Shown: positions 1 through 8,846, numbered from the stretch's first letter. The stretch is DNA of 64,000 nt from Clostridia bacterium (GCA_017481595.1 JAFUOY010000013.1:1-64000), one strand, 5' to 3'. The notes: generated from the sequence alone by a model not told the origin. Numbers and translations are program-made.

Positions 1-769
1 ACGCAACGCCCGTACCGGAGGTTTCGCCCATGTTACCGAACGCCATCATCTGTACGTTTACTGCTGTACCCCAAGAATAGGGGATTTCGTTCTGCATTCT
101 GTAGTAGTTAGCTCTGGGGTTGTCCCAAGAACGGAATACTGCCTTAACGGCACCCATAAGCTGTTCCTTAGGATCGGAGGGGAAGTCGTTACCGATCTTA
201 GCCTTGTATTCAGCCTTGAACTGGGAAGCGAGCTCCTTGAGGTCGTCAGCTGTAAGCTCAACGTCCTGTGTAACACCCTTCTTTTCCTTCATCTTGTCGA
301 TAAGCTCTTCAAAGTACTTCTTACCAACTTCCATAACTACGTCAGAATACATCTGAATAAATCTTCTGTAACAGTCCCAAGCCCAACGAGCGTTGCCTGT
401 CTTTTCAGCGATTACGTTAACAACCTCTTCGTTAAGACCGAGGTTAAGAATTGTATCCATCATACCGGGCATGGATGCTCTTGCGCCGGAACGAACGGAA
501 ACGAGAAGGGGATTTTCCTTATCGCCGAACTTCTTACCGGTGATTTCTTCCATCTTACCGATATACTCCATGATCTGAGCCTGGATCTCTTCGTTGATCT
601 GTCTGCCATCCTCATAATACTGAGTACAAGCTTCTGTAGAAATTGTGAAGCCCTGAGGAACGGGAAGTCCGATCTGTGTCATCTCAGCGAGGTTAGCGCC
701 CTTACCGCCGAGAATCTCTCTCATAGTAGCGTTACCTTCAGAGAAAAGGTAAACAAACTTCTTTGCCAT
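1..769 (-). CDS. ppdK: pyruvate, phosphate dikinase, N-terminal part (cut by window edge)
   Basis: This enzyme interconverts pyruvate, ATP and phosphate with PEP, AMP and pyrophosphate in the cytoplasm. About 256 codons are visible. Reading the minus strand from the ATG at 769 gives MAKKFVYLFSEGN, then LGGKGANLAEM and GLPVPQGFTIS, which are the opening motifs of the PPDK nucleotide-binding domain, and further on SVRSGARASMPGMMDT. The family is about 870-900 residues, so the swivelling phosphohistidine domain and the PEP-binding barrel lie beyond the left edge. A GGAGGTACTT ribosome binding site supports the start. The gene stands alone behind its own promoter. With pyk at 26.4 kb it suggests pyrophosphate-linked glycolysis, as is common in anaerobic Clostridia (inference). 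Confidence 0.96.
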   Translation of the reverse strand, partial: MAKKFVYLFSEGNATMREILGGKGANLAEMTQIGLPVPQGFTISTEACTQYYEDGRQINEEIQAQIMEYIGKMEEITGKKFGDKENPLLVSVRSGARASMPGMMDTILNLGLNEEVVNVIAEKTGNARWAWDCYRRFIQMYSDVVMEVGKKYFEELIDKMKEKKGVTQDVELTADDLKELASQFKAEYKAKIGNDFPSDPKEQLMGAVKAVFRSWDNPRANYYRMQNEIPYSWGTAVNVQMMAFGNMGETSGTGVA

Positions 770-848
770 TTGAAAGTACCTCCAAAATTAATATATTTTT
801 TATTACAAACTAAATTTTGCCTGCGCCGAATTTTTTGCGCACATAAGT

Positions 849-877
849 ATTATAACATAAAAAATTGTTCTTGTCGA
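849..877 (-). promoter_or_regulatory. promoter of ppdK
   Basis: On the minus strand there is TCGACA, a 17-bp spacer and a perfect TATAAT, ending about 80 bp before the ppdK start. The surrounding 770-987 interval is very AT-rich and holds no gene. Confidence 0.65.
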
Positions 878-987
878 TATTTTTTGTGAAATTTTCAAAA
901 TTTATTAAAAATGTGAAAAATTTTACTCTTATATAATCAAAAATAGATATTTTTCACATTTTTTGACAAAAAATTGCATAAAATTTC

Positions 988-3315
988 TTAATAATGCTTT
1001 CTTGAACGCTTTCTATCCTTGCCTGTGCCCTGCTTTTTCCGTCCCTTAAGGGCCTTATATCCCTCGCCGCTTGTATGCTTGCGCATTTTAAATTTACTTC
1101 CTTTATTATTTATTTCGGGGTCGGGCTTGGACTTGCTCTTGTACGGGTTCTGCGCGCGCTTTGACCTCGGCACCTCCGCTTCGTCGCAGCTTATAAGAGA
1201 AAATGTCACCTTACGGGAGATTATATCCGCCTCGTAAACGCTTACCTTCACTTTATAGCCAAGCTTGAAGATACGGGAGCTTGAAATAAGGGCGTAGTTT
1301 TCCTCGTCAAATACGAAATCTCCGTTCAATGAGCTTATGGGAACAAGTCCCTCGCACATATCCTCCGTGCGTACGAAAAAGCCGAAGGAGGTAACGGAAG
1401 AAATGGTACCCTCCATTTCCTCACCGATCCTGTCCGCCATATATACGGTCTTGTAAAGATCGTCAATTCCTCTTTCCGCATAAAGAGCGCGAAGCTCGTT
1501 TTCACTTGACTCCTTAGCGGACCTTTGTGCAAATTTTGTAAGCCGTGCGTGCTTGTCCGCATTTACGGAGCCGTCAAGAACGGACTTTAATATTCTGTGC
1601 ACCGTCAAGTCGGGATATCTTCTTATCGGGGAGGTAAAGTGGCAATACAGCTCCGTTGCAAGGCCGTAATGTATTTTTGGCACGGCGGAGTATTTCGCCT
1701 TTTTCATAGAGCGGAGAAGAACGGAGGAAACAATATCCTCAATAGAAAGCTCCCTTGCGCTTTCAAGAATGGCGGCAAGCTGCTTGGGAGAGGGGGTTCT
1801 TCCCATTCTTGCAGAGGAAATATCAACTCCCATATTGCTTGCAAAATTGAGAAACGCATCCGTCTTTTCCGTGTCGGGAGACTCGTGTATTCTGTACACG
1901 CAGGGCATATCAAGGGCGGTAAGATATTCGGCAACGCCCCTGTTTGCGCAGAGCATAAATTGCTCGATAAGCTTCTCACTTTCTCCGTGCTCTCGCTTGA
2001 TTATCGACACGGGGTGCCCCTTTTTGTCAAGAATTATCTCACACTCGTCACTTTCCAGCTCCATTGCTCCGCTTTGTATGCTTTTGCGCCTTAAAATGCT
2101 ATAAAGCTCCATCATAAGATAAAAATCCTCGATAACGTGGCTGTATTTATCGTAAAATTCGCTTTCGTTGCGGTTTTTTAAAATATCGTTAAGCTCGGAA
2201 TACACACCGCGCATTTTTGAATTAATTATGGAATTGTGGACGGAGGTGGAAAGTATATCTCCGTTTTTGTCCACGGTCATAAAAGCGGAGACGGCATAGC
2301 GGTCAACTCCCCCGTTTAAGGAGCAGACTCCGTTTGATAATACTCTTGGAAGCATAGGCACTACCTTGTCGGTAAAATACACGCTGGTGCCCCTTGCCAT
2401 TGCCTCCTTGTCGGTTAAGGTCCTTTCCCTTACGTAGTGGGAAACGTCGGCAATATGAACTCCCAAAACATACACATCCCCCGACTTTTCTATTGAAATT
2501 GCATCGTCTAAGTCCTTTGCGCTTTCGCTGTCAATGGTAAATATGCATTTATCTCTTAAGTCAAGTCTGTCCCCTACCGTAATTTCCTCGTCGGCAAGCT
2601 TGTCCGCCTCGCTTAATACCGTTTCATCAAACTCTGTTACGATACTGTTTTCGTGGAGGATGGAGAGGTAATTTGCCTCAAGAGTGTCGCTTTTTCCCAA
2701 AACGTCGGTAATTTTTCCGTGGATGGAATCTCCCTCGTACAAGGGGTATTTCGTTATTTTTACGATTACCTTATCCCCGTCGGCAGCCCCCGATTTGTCA
2801 AGACCCGAAACGGATGCGCGGATGTCGAGCTTTTCGTCGTCGGGTGTAACCTCGCCGATCATTCTGCCCGCCCTTGTATAGCCGTGAAAGGTGCCTGCAA
2901 ACTGAGTAACGCCCCTTTTTGTAATGGCGCATACCTCCGCCTCGTTTCCATTGCCGTAATATTTTGAATTTGCGCCGAATTTCTTAATAAGCACCTCATC
3001 CCCGTTCATTGCCGTAAGGGTGAATTTTGGTGGGATGAAATAATCTCCGCTATCCGTAATTACAAAACCGAAGCGGCCTCTTGCCGATGCGGAAAAGGTG
3101 CCCCTTATATATCCGCTTTTTTCGGGGGAGGATATCTTGCCGCTTTTGGTAACGCAGATCTCAAATCCTTCCTCCATTTTGCACAGGGTGTCAAAAAAGT
3201 CCCCTACCTCGTACTTATCCTCTCCTGCCAGGGTGTAAAGGTCGGGAGGGGTGAGGGGGACGTAAAGCTCATCATTTATCAGCTCAAGTATTCTTTCCTT
3301 TGCTTTATTACTCAT
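988..3315 (-). CDS. rnr: ribonuclease R (3'-5' exoribonuclease)
   Basis: RNase R degrades structured RNA from the 3' end and takes part in mRNA and rRNA turnover and tmRNA quality control. The 775-residue protein has an N-terminal winged-helix-like region, two cold-shock-type OB folds (about 65-230) and the RNB catalytic domain with the metal-binding motif DSESAKDLDDA at 262-272. The S1 domain (GTISSVTSFGFFVRTED) lies near 640-715, and a lysine/arginine-rich tail of about 60 residues ends the protein. Length and order match RNase R rather than RNase II. It lies downstream of secG on the same strand, the usual Firmicutes order secG-rnr, although a hairpin terminator separates them here. Confidence 0.96.
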   Translation of the reverse strand: MSNKAKERILELINDELYVPLTPPDLYTLAGEDKYEVGDFFDTLCKMEEGFEICVTKSGKISSPEKSGYIRGTFSASARGRFGFVITDSGDYFIPPKFTLTAMNGDEVLIKKFGANSKYYGNGNEAEVCAITKRGVTQFAGTFHGYTRAGRMIGEVTPDDEKLDIRASVSGLDKSGAADGDKVIVKITKYPLYEGDSIHGKITDVLGKSDTLEANYLSILHENSIVTEFDETVLSEADKLADEEITVGDRLDLRDKCIFTIDSESAKDLDDAISIEKSGDVYVLGVHIADVSHYVRERTLTDKEAMARGTSVYFTDKVVPMLPRVLSNGVCSLNGGVDRYAVSAFMTVDKNGDILSTSVHNSIINSKMRGVYSELNDILKNRNESEFYDKYSHVIEDFYLMMELYSILRRKSIQSGAMELESDECEIILDKKGHPVSIIKREHGESEKLIEQFMLCANRGVAEYLTALDMPCVYRIHESPDTEKTDAFLNFASNMGVDISSARMGRTPSPKQLAAILESARELSIEDIVSSVLLRSMKKAKYSAVPKIHYGLATELYCHFTSPIRRYPDLTVHRILKSVLDGSVNADKHARLTKFAQRSAKESSENELRALYAERGIDDLYKTVYMADRIGEEMEGTISSVTSFGFFVRTEDMCEGLVPISSLNGDFVFDEENYALISSSRIFKLGYKVKVSVYEADIISRKVTFSLISCDEAEVPRSKRAQNPYKSKSKPDPEINNKGSKFKMRKHTSGEGYKALKGRKKQGTGKDRKRSRKHY

Positions 3316-3382
3316 TTTTTCTCCATTTGATAAATTATAGTTACATAAATTATTATAAACCTATGATGATTGATTATTAAAA

Positions 3383-3414
3383 TAAAAACCGCCTTGGAAA
3401 CATCCAAAGCGGTA
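3383..3414 (-). terminator. terminator between secG and rnr
   Basis: Read on the minus strand, ACCGCTTTGG and CCAAGGCGGT form a 10-bp stem (one wobble pair) around a 6-nt loop, followed by TTTTTATTTT. It starts 7 bp after the secG stop, so it probably ends most secG transcripts and lowers read-through into rnr. Confidence 0.8.
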
Positions 3415-3421
3415 AATTTAC

Positions 3422-3742
3422 TTAAGCAGCAGTTGTAGTTGTCAACGCAGTTGTTGTAGAAGCTGCGCCTGTTGTAGTTGTTGCATCAGCGCCCCAGAGA
3501 GGTGTGTAGTCCTGTGTGATGAACACGAAGAGAACGATAAGCATGAATACAACAGCAACAACTATTGTAAGAGTGTTAAGCTTTCTCTCGCGGGACTTAC
3601 CCTTGTTTTTGCCGAAATATGTGTCAGAGCTGCCTCCGGAGATAGAACCGGAAAGACCCTTATCTTTACCGCTTTGTAAAAGAACTGCAACAATAAGGAA
3701 AAGAGCAGCCAAAAGTAAAATAATACCGATAGCGATGTACAT
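3422..3742 (-). CDS. secG: preprotein translocase subunit SecG
   Basis: SecG is the small membrane subunit of the SecYEG channel. The 106-residue protein has two transmembrane helices (about 3-22 and 55-77). Between them is a loop with the family motif LLQSGKDKGLSGSISGG and a basic stretch (GKNKGKSRERKLN). The extracytoplasmic C-terminus is an unusual tail of about 20 residues made almost only of threonine and alanine. Such low-complexity tails vary between species and probably form a linker. A TCCTCC-complement ribosome binding site precedes the ATG. Transcription comes from its own promoter at 3860-3888. Confidence 0.93.
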   Translation of the reverse strand: MYIAIGIILLLAALFLIVAVLLQSGKDKGLSGSISGGSSDTYFGKNKGKSRERKLNTLTIVVAVVFMLIVLFVFITQDYTPLWGADATTTTGAASTTTALTTTTAA

Positions 3743-3859
3743 TTTTATCCTCCAATAATAGTTAAATATTTTCTATATTTTACTGACGGCGAACAAAATG
3801 CAATGAAATCGGAACAAATAATTGCTCATATTTCAACCGTCAAAATCATAAGCCTTGAA

Positions 3860-3888
3860 ATTATAGCACAGAAATTTTCAAAAATCAA
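3860..3888 (-). promoter_or_regulatory. promoter of secG
   Basis: TTGATT, a 17-bp spacer and TATAAT on the minus strand, about 118 bp upstream of the secG ATG. Nothing else is recognisable in the 3743-3963 gap. Confidence 0.6.
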
Positions 3889-3963
3889 TAGAAAAGTGAA
3901 TATTTTTTAAAATTTTACAAAAAATTTATTTTTTTCTATAAATAAGGCTGCTTTAGGGGTCTT

Positions 3964-5205
3964 TTATTCGTAAATGGGGTACTTTTCGCAGATCTTTGTT
4001 ACCTCTGCGCGGATGTAATCAGCCTTTTCCTCAAACTCCGTCGCGCAAAGCTTGATAAGCTTGCCAAGCGTAACCATATCCTCCTCCTTAAGACCTCTGG
4101 AGGTTACTGCGGGAGTACCGATTCTTACTCCGCTTGTAACAAAGGGCTTTTCGGGGTCGTTGGGGATGGCGTTCTTGTTAACTGTGATATAGCACTCGTC
4201 AAGGCGCTTTTCAAGCTCCTTACCCGTAATTCCGAAGGGACGGAGGTCAAGAAGCATAAGATGGTTGTCCGTACCGCCTGAAACAAGGTCAAAGCCCTCG
4301 TCAAGAAGTGTTTTTGCAAGGACCCTTGCATTCTTTACTATCTGCTCCTGATAAGCCTTGAATTCGGGCTTGAGCGCCTCGCCAAAGCAAACTGCCTTGG
4401 ACGCGATAATGTGCATAAGAGGACCGCCCTGAGTACCGGGGAATATAGCCTTGTCAATAGCCTTTGCAAGCTCCTCGCGGCAGAGGATAAGACCGCCTCT
4501 CGGACCTCTTAAGGTCTTGTGAGTGGTTGTAGTTACAACGTCGGCGTAGGGCACGGGCGAGGGATGAACACCTGCGGCAACGAGTCCCGCAATGTGCGCC
4601 ATATCAACCATAAAGTATGCGCCAACGCTCTTTGCAATGGCGGAGATTCTTTCAAAATCGATTACTCTCGGATATGCGGAGGCGCCTGCAACGATAAGCT
4701 TGGGCTTAACCTCGTTTGCAATTCTTTCAACCTCATCGTAATCGATAAATCCGTCGTCGTTAACTCCGTAGGGAACAAAGTTGTAGTAGCTGCCCGACAT
4801 ATTTACGGGGCTGCCGTGGGTAAGGTGTCCGCCGTGGGCAAGATTCATACCAAGCACCGTATCCCCGGGCTTGATAAGGGCAAAATAAACCGCAAGGTTT
4901 GCCTGGGCGCCGCTGTGAGGCTGTACGTTAGCGTGATCCGCGCCAAAAAGCTTGCACGCTCTTTCAATGGCGATTTTTTCAACAACGTCAACGCATTCGC
5001 ATCCGCCGTAATATCTCTTTGCGGGATAGCCCTCTGCGTATTTATTTGTAAGAGGTGTACCCATAGCAAGTAAAACTGCCTCGGACACAAGGTTTTCGGA
5101 CGCAATAAGCTCAAGACCTCTTTTCTGTCTTTTAAGCTCCGCGTTTACCGCTTCCCCTACCTCATTATCATATTCTGTAATTTTAGCAATAATATCGTTA
5201 ACCAT
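3964..5205 (-). CDS. glyA: serine hydroxymethyltransferase
   Basis: GlyA converts serine and tetrahydrofolate to glycine and methylene-tetrahydrofolate with pyridoxal phosphate, and is the main source of one-carbon units. The 413 residues match the family length. Visible motifs are LELIASEN (substrate region, about 31-38), [11 protein letters not shown] (about 94-104) and [14 protein letters not shown], in which K230 is the PLP Schiff-base lysine. The start at 5205 has the CGGAGGA ribosome binding site just upstream. The gene is a single transcription unit with its own promoter. Confidence 0.97.
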   Translation of the reverse strand: MVNDIIAKITEYDNEVGEAVNAELKRQKRGLELIASENLVSEAVLLAMGTPLTNKYAEGYPAKRYYGGCECVDVVEKIAIERACKLFGADHANVQPHSGAQANLAVYFALIKPGDTVLGMNLAHGGHLTHGSPVNMSGSYYNFVPYGVNDDGFIDYDEVERIANEVKPKLIVAGASAYPRVIDFERISAIAKSVGAYFMVDMAHIAGLVAAGVHPSPVPYADVVTTTTHKTLRGPRGGLILCREELAKAIDKAIFPGTQGGPLMHIIASKAVCFGEALKPEFKAYQEQIVKNARVLAKTLLDEGFDLVSGGTDNHLMLLDLRPFGITGKELEKRLDECYITVNKNAIPNDPEKPFVTSGVRIGTPAVTSRGLKEEDMVTLGKLIKLCATEFEEKADYIRAEVTKICEKYPIYE

Positions 5206-5237
5206 ATATTCCTCCGGGTTAGTTCATTATATACGAT

Positions 5238-5266
5238 ATTATACATTCTTTATTTAAAAAAATCAA
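5238..5266 (-). promoter_or_regulatory. promoter of glyA
   Basis: TTGATT, 17 bp and TATAAT on the minus strand, about 33 bp upstream of the glyA ATG. The remainder of the 5206-5599 gap is AT-rich, with no riboswitch-like fold that I can recognise. Confidence 0.65.
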
Positions 5267-5539
5267 GAGAAATGAGGAGATAAACGAAAAAAATCTTCCT
5301 TTTTGTCAAAATTTTTAAAAAGCGCGGAGGGGGTGTACGGATTTGATAAAAATTCACGGTTTTTTCGGAAAAATCGGCGCGAAAATAAAAAAATCCCCGA
5401 GGACGTGTCTGAAAAACGAAAAAAGTCGGGAGGGGTGAACGATTTTCAAAATGACTGAATTTTATTCATTTTTTGGTCAAAAAACGCCAAATATATCCAC
5501 AGGGTATTGGATTTTTGGCAAAAATATGCATTTGGGTGT

Positions 5540-5569
5540 TGACAAAATCTCCTTTTGTGTAGTATAATA
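5540..5569 (+). promoter_or_regulatory. promoter of the uL15-like fusion gene
   Basis: A perfect TTGACA (5540-5545) and a perfect TATAAT (5564-5569) with an 18-bp spacer lie 31 bp before the ATG. AGGAGG at about 5589-5594 is the ribosome binding site. This predicts strong, constitutive expression. Confidence 0.8.
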
Positions 5570-5599
5570 TATTTGTAAAATAATTTTTAGGAGGATATT

Positions 5600-7735
5600 A
5601 TGTTTAATCTTTTACCCCTTTTTAAGGCGTTTGAGTTGACCAGCGGCAACGTTGCTGCTATCACTCTTGGTATCGTTGCATTGTACGTGATCTACAAGGT
5701 TGTGAGAAAGATGTGGAAATATCCCGTTGTTTTCATTGACTCCCAGACAGAAGCGATCATAAAAGAGCAGAAGCAGAGAAACGGCTCTAAGGTAAGACTC
5801 TTCCCCGCTGTCAAGGACGGCGAAAAATTCATTGGCTGGAGCTACACTCCCGACGGAAGCAAGCCCTGTGAGGGCAAGAATGCTATCGTAAACGGAAAGA
5901 CCTTCCTTTACGCTATGTGGGAAAGACCTATCGCAAAGAAGGTTATCGCTATTGAGGATGCCAATATGTACGTTGAGCTTGCTTACGCTGACGAGGCAGG
6001 CAAGATCATCAGAAAAGAAACTATGCCCCTTATCGTTAACCCCCCCAAGACCTATAACGACTACGGCAGATTCCAGGGCTGGAAGAATGCTGACGGTGAG
6101 GTTATGGTAAAGAAGCACTATGACGGCTCAGTTATTTCTCTTACGTTGAAGCCTGTATTCAGCAAGGAAGTTGGTACTGTTGATAAGGAATACGAGGATT
6201 ATGCAGATATTGACAGCTTCAGCGTTGAGGACGCAAATATGTACGTTGAATTCGTATACTGTGATTTCGACGGACAGGAAATCGCTACTAACCTCTTGCC
6301 CGTTATCGTAAGAGTTCCTTCCTTCTACAAGAACGTAGACGGATTTGAGGGCTGGGGACTTGACGCGGAGGGTACACCCGACGTTGATAAGGACGTTGAC
6401 GGCTCCGTTCTTTCCTTCAAGCTTACTCCCGCAGGCATTGACAAGGTTTATAAGCCCTTGGTTGACGAGGTTAAGGAGGAGGCTCCCGTTGAGGAAGCTC
6501 CTGCTGAAGAGGTAGTTGAAGAAGCTAAGGAAGAGGCTCCCGTAGAGGAAACAGCTGAAGAAGCTAAGGAAGAGGCTCCCGTAGAGGAAACAGCTGAAGA
6601 AGCTAAGGAAGAGGCTCCCGCAGAGGAAGCAGCTGAAGAAGCTGAGGAAGAGGCTCCTGTTGAAGAAAAGACAGAAGAAGCTCCCGTTGAAGAAAAGGCT
6701 GAGGAAGCTCCTGCTGAGGAGGTTGCTCCTACAATTGTTCCTACATACTTTGATAACGAAGGTAATCACATTGATATCAGATACAGCCGCAGCTTTATCT
6801 CCAACGTTATTCAGGGCGACGAGCAGATGAAGGAATTCTACAGCGAGCTTAAGAACCACATCCTCTCCTACGACGGTGTTAAGTCAAGACTCAGCTGGAA
6901 GTTCGATAGCTACAACAGAGGAAGAGATCAGCTCTTCAAGATCAAGATCCGCGGTAAGACAATTTGCCTCTACCTTGCTCTTGACCCCAATGACTACGAC
7001 GTATCCAAGTACCACCACGAAAGCATTGATGCAAAAATATTTGAGGACGTTCCTATGATCTTCAAGATCAAGAGCGGACTCGGACTCAGAAAAGCAAAGC
7101 AGCTCGTTGACGACACAATGGCTAAGTTTGAGATCCCTCAGGCAGAGAAGCCCAAGTTCGTTGACTACGTTGCAAAGTATCCCTACACAGAAACAGAGGA
7201 GCTCGTTCAGCAGAAGCTTGTTAAGGTGCTTGTATCCGAGGGCAGCATAGGCGCTAAATCGGATGACAATGCAGATTCTGCCGATGGGGAGGGTGACTCG
7301 ACAACAATTAAGGTTGAGGAAACAGTTGCAGCTCCCGTAGAGGAGGTAGTTGAGGCTCCCGTTGTTGAAGCAACAGAGGAGATCCATATCGTTGAAAGCG
7401 TAAGCGCTGACGAGGCTGACTCCTTGGTAGCTGACGAAATAGTTAACAAGACCGTAGAAAGCGATGTTGAATACGTTACTAAGAAGGATACCAAAAAGGA
7501 CGTTGTAAACGTAGGCGAGCTTAGTGATGCTTATAACGCAGGCGAGGTCGTTGATCTTAAGTCTCTTAAGGAAAAGGGTCTTATCGATCCCAGAACAAAG
7601 ACGCTTAAGGTTCTTGCAAGCGGAACTATCAATAAGCCCCTTATCGTAAAGGCTCACGTATTCTCTGAAACTGCCCTTAAGATGATCGTTCTTACAGGCG
7701 GTAAGGTAATAAAGGTTACAAGCAAAGTTAAATAA
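5600..7735 (+). CDS. membrane-anchored acidic-repeat protein with C-terminal uL15-like domain
   Basis: This 711-residue protein has an N-terminal membrane helix (about 15-35) followed by a basic stretch. Next comes an InlB-like module with FIGWSYTPDG (about 74-83), then two homologous segments of about 70 residues, each beginning with EDANMYVE and containing GW. About 80 residues of Glu/Ala/Pro/Val repeats follow. A folded domain of unknown type (about 390-530) contains IRGKTICLYLALDPNDYD. The last ~75 residues (GELSDAYNAGEVVDLKSL, DPRTKTLKVLASG and later IVKAHVFSETA) resemble the C-terminal half of ribosomal protein uL15. It is not a normal ribosomal protein: it is too long, it is anchored, and no ribosomal genes are near. 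Function is unknown. A strong promoter and strong terminator make it monocistronic. Confidence 0.85.
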   Translation: MFNLLPLFKAFELTSGNVAAITLGIVALYVIYKVVRKMWKYPVVFIDSQTEAIIKEQKQRNGSKVRLFPAVKDGEKFIGWSYTPDGSKPCEGKNAIVNGKTFLYAMWERPIAKKVIAIEDANMYVELAYADEAGKIIRKETMPLIVNPPKTYNDYGRFQGWKNADGEVMVKKHYDGSVISLTLKPVFSKEVGTVDKEYEDYADIDSFSVEDANMYVEFVYCDFDGQEIATNLLPVIVRVPSFYKNVDGFEGWGLDAEGTPDVDKDVDGSVLSFKLTPAGIDKVYKPLVDEVKEEAPVEEAPAEEVVEEAKEEAPVEETAEEAKEEAPVEETAEEAKEEAPAEEAAEEAEEEAPVEEKTEEAPVEEKAEEAPAEEVAPTIVPTYFDNEGNHIDIRYSRSFISNVIQGDEQMKEFYSELKNHILSYDGVKSRLSWKFDSYNRGRDQLFKIKIRGKTICLYLALDPNDYDVSKYHHESIDAKIFEDVPMIFKIKSGLGLRKAKQLVDDTMAKFEIPQAEKPKFVDYVAKYPYTETEELVQQKLVKVLVSEGSIGAKSDDNADSADGEGDSTTIKVEETVAAPVEEVVEAPVVEATEEIHIVESVSADEADSLVADEIVNKTVESDVEYVTKKDTKKDVVNVGELSDAYNAGEVVDLKSLKEKGLIDPRTKTLKVLASGTINKPLIVKAHVFSETALKMIVLTGGKVIKVTSKVK
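6479..6725 (+). repeat. 39-bp tandem repeats encoding the acidic linker
   Basis: Units of 39 bp (13 codons, roughly EEAKEEAPVEETA) start at 6521, 6560, 6599 and 6638 and are nearly identical. Degenerate units lie on both sides. Because the period is a multiple of three, unit gain or loss keeps the reading frame, so linker length may vary between strains. Confidence 0.9.
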
Positions 7736-7742
7736 CCGTTTT

Positions 7743-7775
7743 TCAGGGGTGTCCTTCTGGGCATCCCTGATTTTT
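7743..7775 (+). terminator. terminator after the uL15-like fusion gene
   Basis: A 12-bp stem (TCAGGGGTGTCC with GGGCATCCCTGA, two wobble pairs), a TTCT loop and TTTTTG, 7 bp after the stop codon. Confidence 0.9.
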
Positions 7776-7873
7776 GTACAACGAAACCCCCGCCATAGTG
7801 GCGGGGTTCAAAAAAGGCTAAGCCGATGAACAGAAAGCAGATAAAAGATAAGCGTAGAATGTATTTGTGAGAA

Positions 7874-8057
7874 AGGCTCCCTCCGGGAGGGAGCTGGCGC
7901 CGTAGGCGACTGAGGGAGAGCGCGTTACAATGAAGTTAGCACAAACCTAAAGTCACGCAGGCTCCTTCCGTCACGCTACGCAGCGAACCCCCAAAACTCA
8001 TTTCATTCGCTTCGGGGAACCCCTGCCGCGTGCCACCTCCCTCTCGGAGGGAGGCTT
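7874..8057. repeat. inverted REP pair, family B, inside element copy 1
   Basis: The left unit has the GGCTCCCTCCGGGAGGGAGC hairpin, then GGCGCCGTAGGCG and TGAGGGAGAGCG. The right unit is inverted and ends with CCTCCCTCTCGGAGGGAGGC. The same family, including the centre word GCGCGTTACAAT, recurs at 58247-58384. This copy has an extra GC-rich stretch (about 7977-8030) inside the right unit. Confidence 0.8.
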
Positions 8058-8061
8058 GTGT

Positions 8062-8191
8062 AGTAACCCGTTTACGGGTAGCAAGTAACAGTTGCATGGC
8101 TGACAGGCCAATCCTTAGCGCACCCCAGCGTAGCCAGTAATATTAGGGCTATGCCCGAAACTGAAATACCCCTCGTTTTACGGGGAGATTT
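8062..8191 (+). ncRNA. conserved structured RNA-like block (possible HEARO/omega-RNA relative)
   Basis: The block opens with the ACCCGTTTACGGGT hairpin. It contains GCATGGCTGACAGG, then GCACCCCAGCGTAGCC, then the GGGCTATGCCC hairpin, then GAAACTGAAATACC, and ends with a stable hairpin. About 80% or more of these positions are shared with 49989-50114, mostly in blocks, which suggests selection on structure. From memory the blocks resemble the HEARO RNAs linked to IscB/IsrB-type nucleases, but I could not run a covariance search, and no such nuclease is in the window. Confidence 0.35.
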
Positions 8192-8192
8192 A

Positions 8193-8687
8193 TTATCCTA
8201 CCTTTATTGAATGTACGGAAATATCGTACTCATAAAGAGGTGACTCTACTTTTACTTGCCTTATAAATCCGTGCTTATCGTAAACGAGTGTATATGTATC
8301 GTTCCCCTTTTGAAAACGGAGATTTCCGTTGCCGTCCTCGGATACGGCGGACACCATCATATCCTCCGTAAGATCGAAAACCGAGGCCATAGCGTATATG
8401 CCCCTAAGATCGTTTTTCGCGCTTGGTATTTTAACTCCGTCGGACTCGATAACGGTCTTGCCGCTTTTGTAAAAGGAAAATACCATTCCCTCAAGCTGAG
8501 AGGGGGACTTTACCTTAAGAAAGCAGCCCTCCTCTGTTTTTGATATGATAAGATCAAATTTTTCGTTTACCGTACATTCAAGGGACGCGTCCTTGCTTTC
8601 AAAGGGAATAACGCCGTATTTTTCTCCGCTGCAGGACAAAAGAAAAGCCGAAAAAATAAGTATAAATAGCAATAAGGATCTTTTCAT
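8193..8687 (-). CDS. small putative lipoprotein of unknown function
   Basis: The preferred start is the ATG at 8687 because it is preceded by CGGAGAT at a good distance. A start 12 codons earlier (8723) has no such site. The product (164 residues) begins MKRSLLLFILIFSAFLLSCSGEK, a typical lipoprotein signal with the lipobox LLSC, so the mature protein should be lipid-anchored on the outer face of the membrane. The rest is predicted beta-rich (alternating SLECTVNEKFDLII-type stretches), and I recognise no family. It is divergent from the pyr operon and its 3' end abuts repeat element 1, so it seems to be a lone gene. Confidence 0.75.
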   Translation of the reverse strand: MKRSLLLFILIFSAFLLSCSGEKYGVIPFESKDASLECTVNEKFDLIISKTEEGCFLKVKSPSQLEGMVFSFYKSGKTVIESDGVKIPSAKNDLRGIYAMASVFDLTEDMMVSAVSEDGNGNLRFQKGNDTYTLVYDKHGFIRQVKVESPLYEYDISVHSIKVG

Positions 8688-8779
8688 AGTATTATCTCCG
8701 ATAACGTATTGTGTATTTTTCACATATAATATGATTTCAGGTAAAATAAATTTTTATATAGTAATAATATTAAACTGCC

Positions 8780-8808
8780 TTGACAAAAATTCAAAAATTT
8801 GATATAAT
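8780..8808 (+). promoter_or_regulatory. promoter of the pyr operon
   Basis: Perfect TTGACA (8780-8785), a 17-bp spacer and perfect TATAAT (8803-8808). The leader to the pyrC ATG is under 40 nt, too short for a PyrR attenuator, so regulation of the operon is not visible here. GGGAGGA is the ribosome binding site. Confidence 0.85.
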
Positions 8809-8846
8809 AACTTGAATAATATAAGTATGGGAGGATTTAATTAACT

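Larger units (their letters stand above)
7782..8192. mobile_element. composite palindrome-ended element, copy 1 (probably non-autonomous)
   Basis: The left end is a palindrome (7785-7808, CCCCGCCA-TAG-TGGCGGGG core). A purine-rich stretch follows (to about 7873), then an inverted REP pair (7874-8057), then a conserved RNA-like block (about 8062-8165), then a right-end hairpin (8166-8189). The whole arrangement recurs at 49727-50118. Terminal subterminal hairpins without inverted ends are typical of IS200/IS605-type elements and their non-autonomous derivatives. No transposase is present, so assignment to that class is inference. The right hairpin abuts the stop codon of the lipoprotein gene at 8193. 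Confidence 0.6.

Noticed and set aside
6128..6859. Long open frame on the minus strand opposite the acidic-repeat region.
   Set aside because: It is a shadow of the tandem repeats (phenylalanine/leucine/serine-rich translation of the complement), without a ribosome binding site.
8809..8846. PyrR-type attenuator before pyrC.
   Set aside because: The leader is under 40 nt and has no terminator/antiterminator pair.
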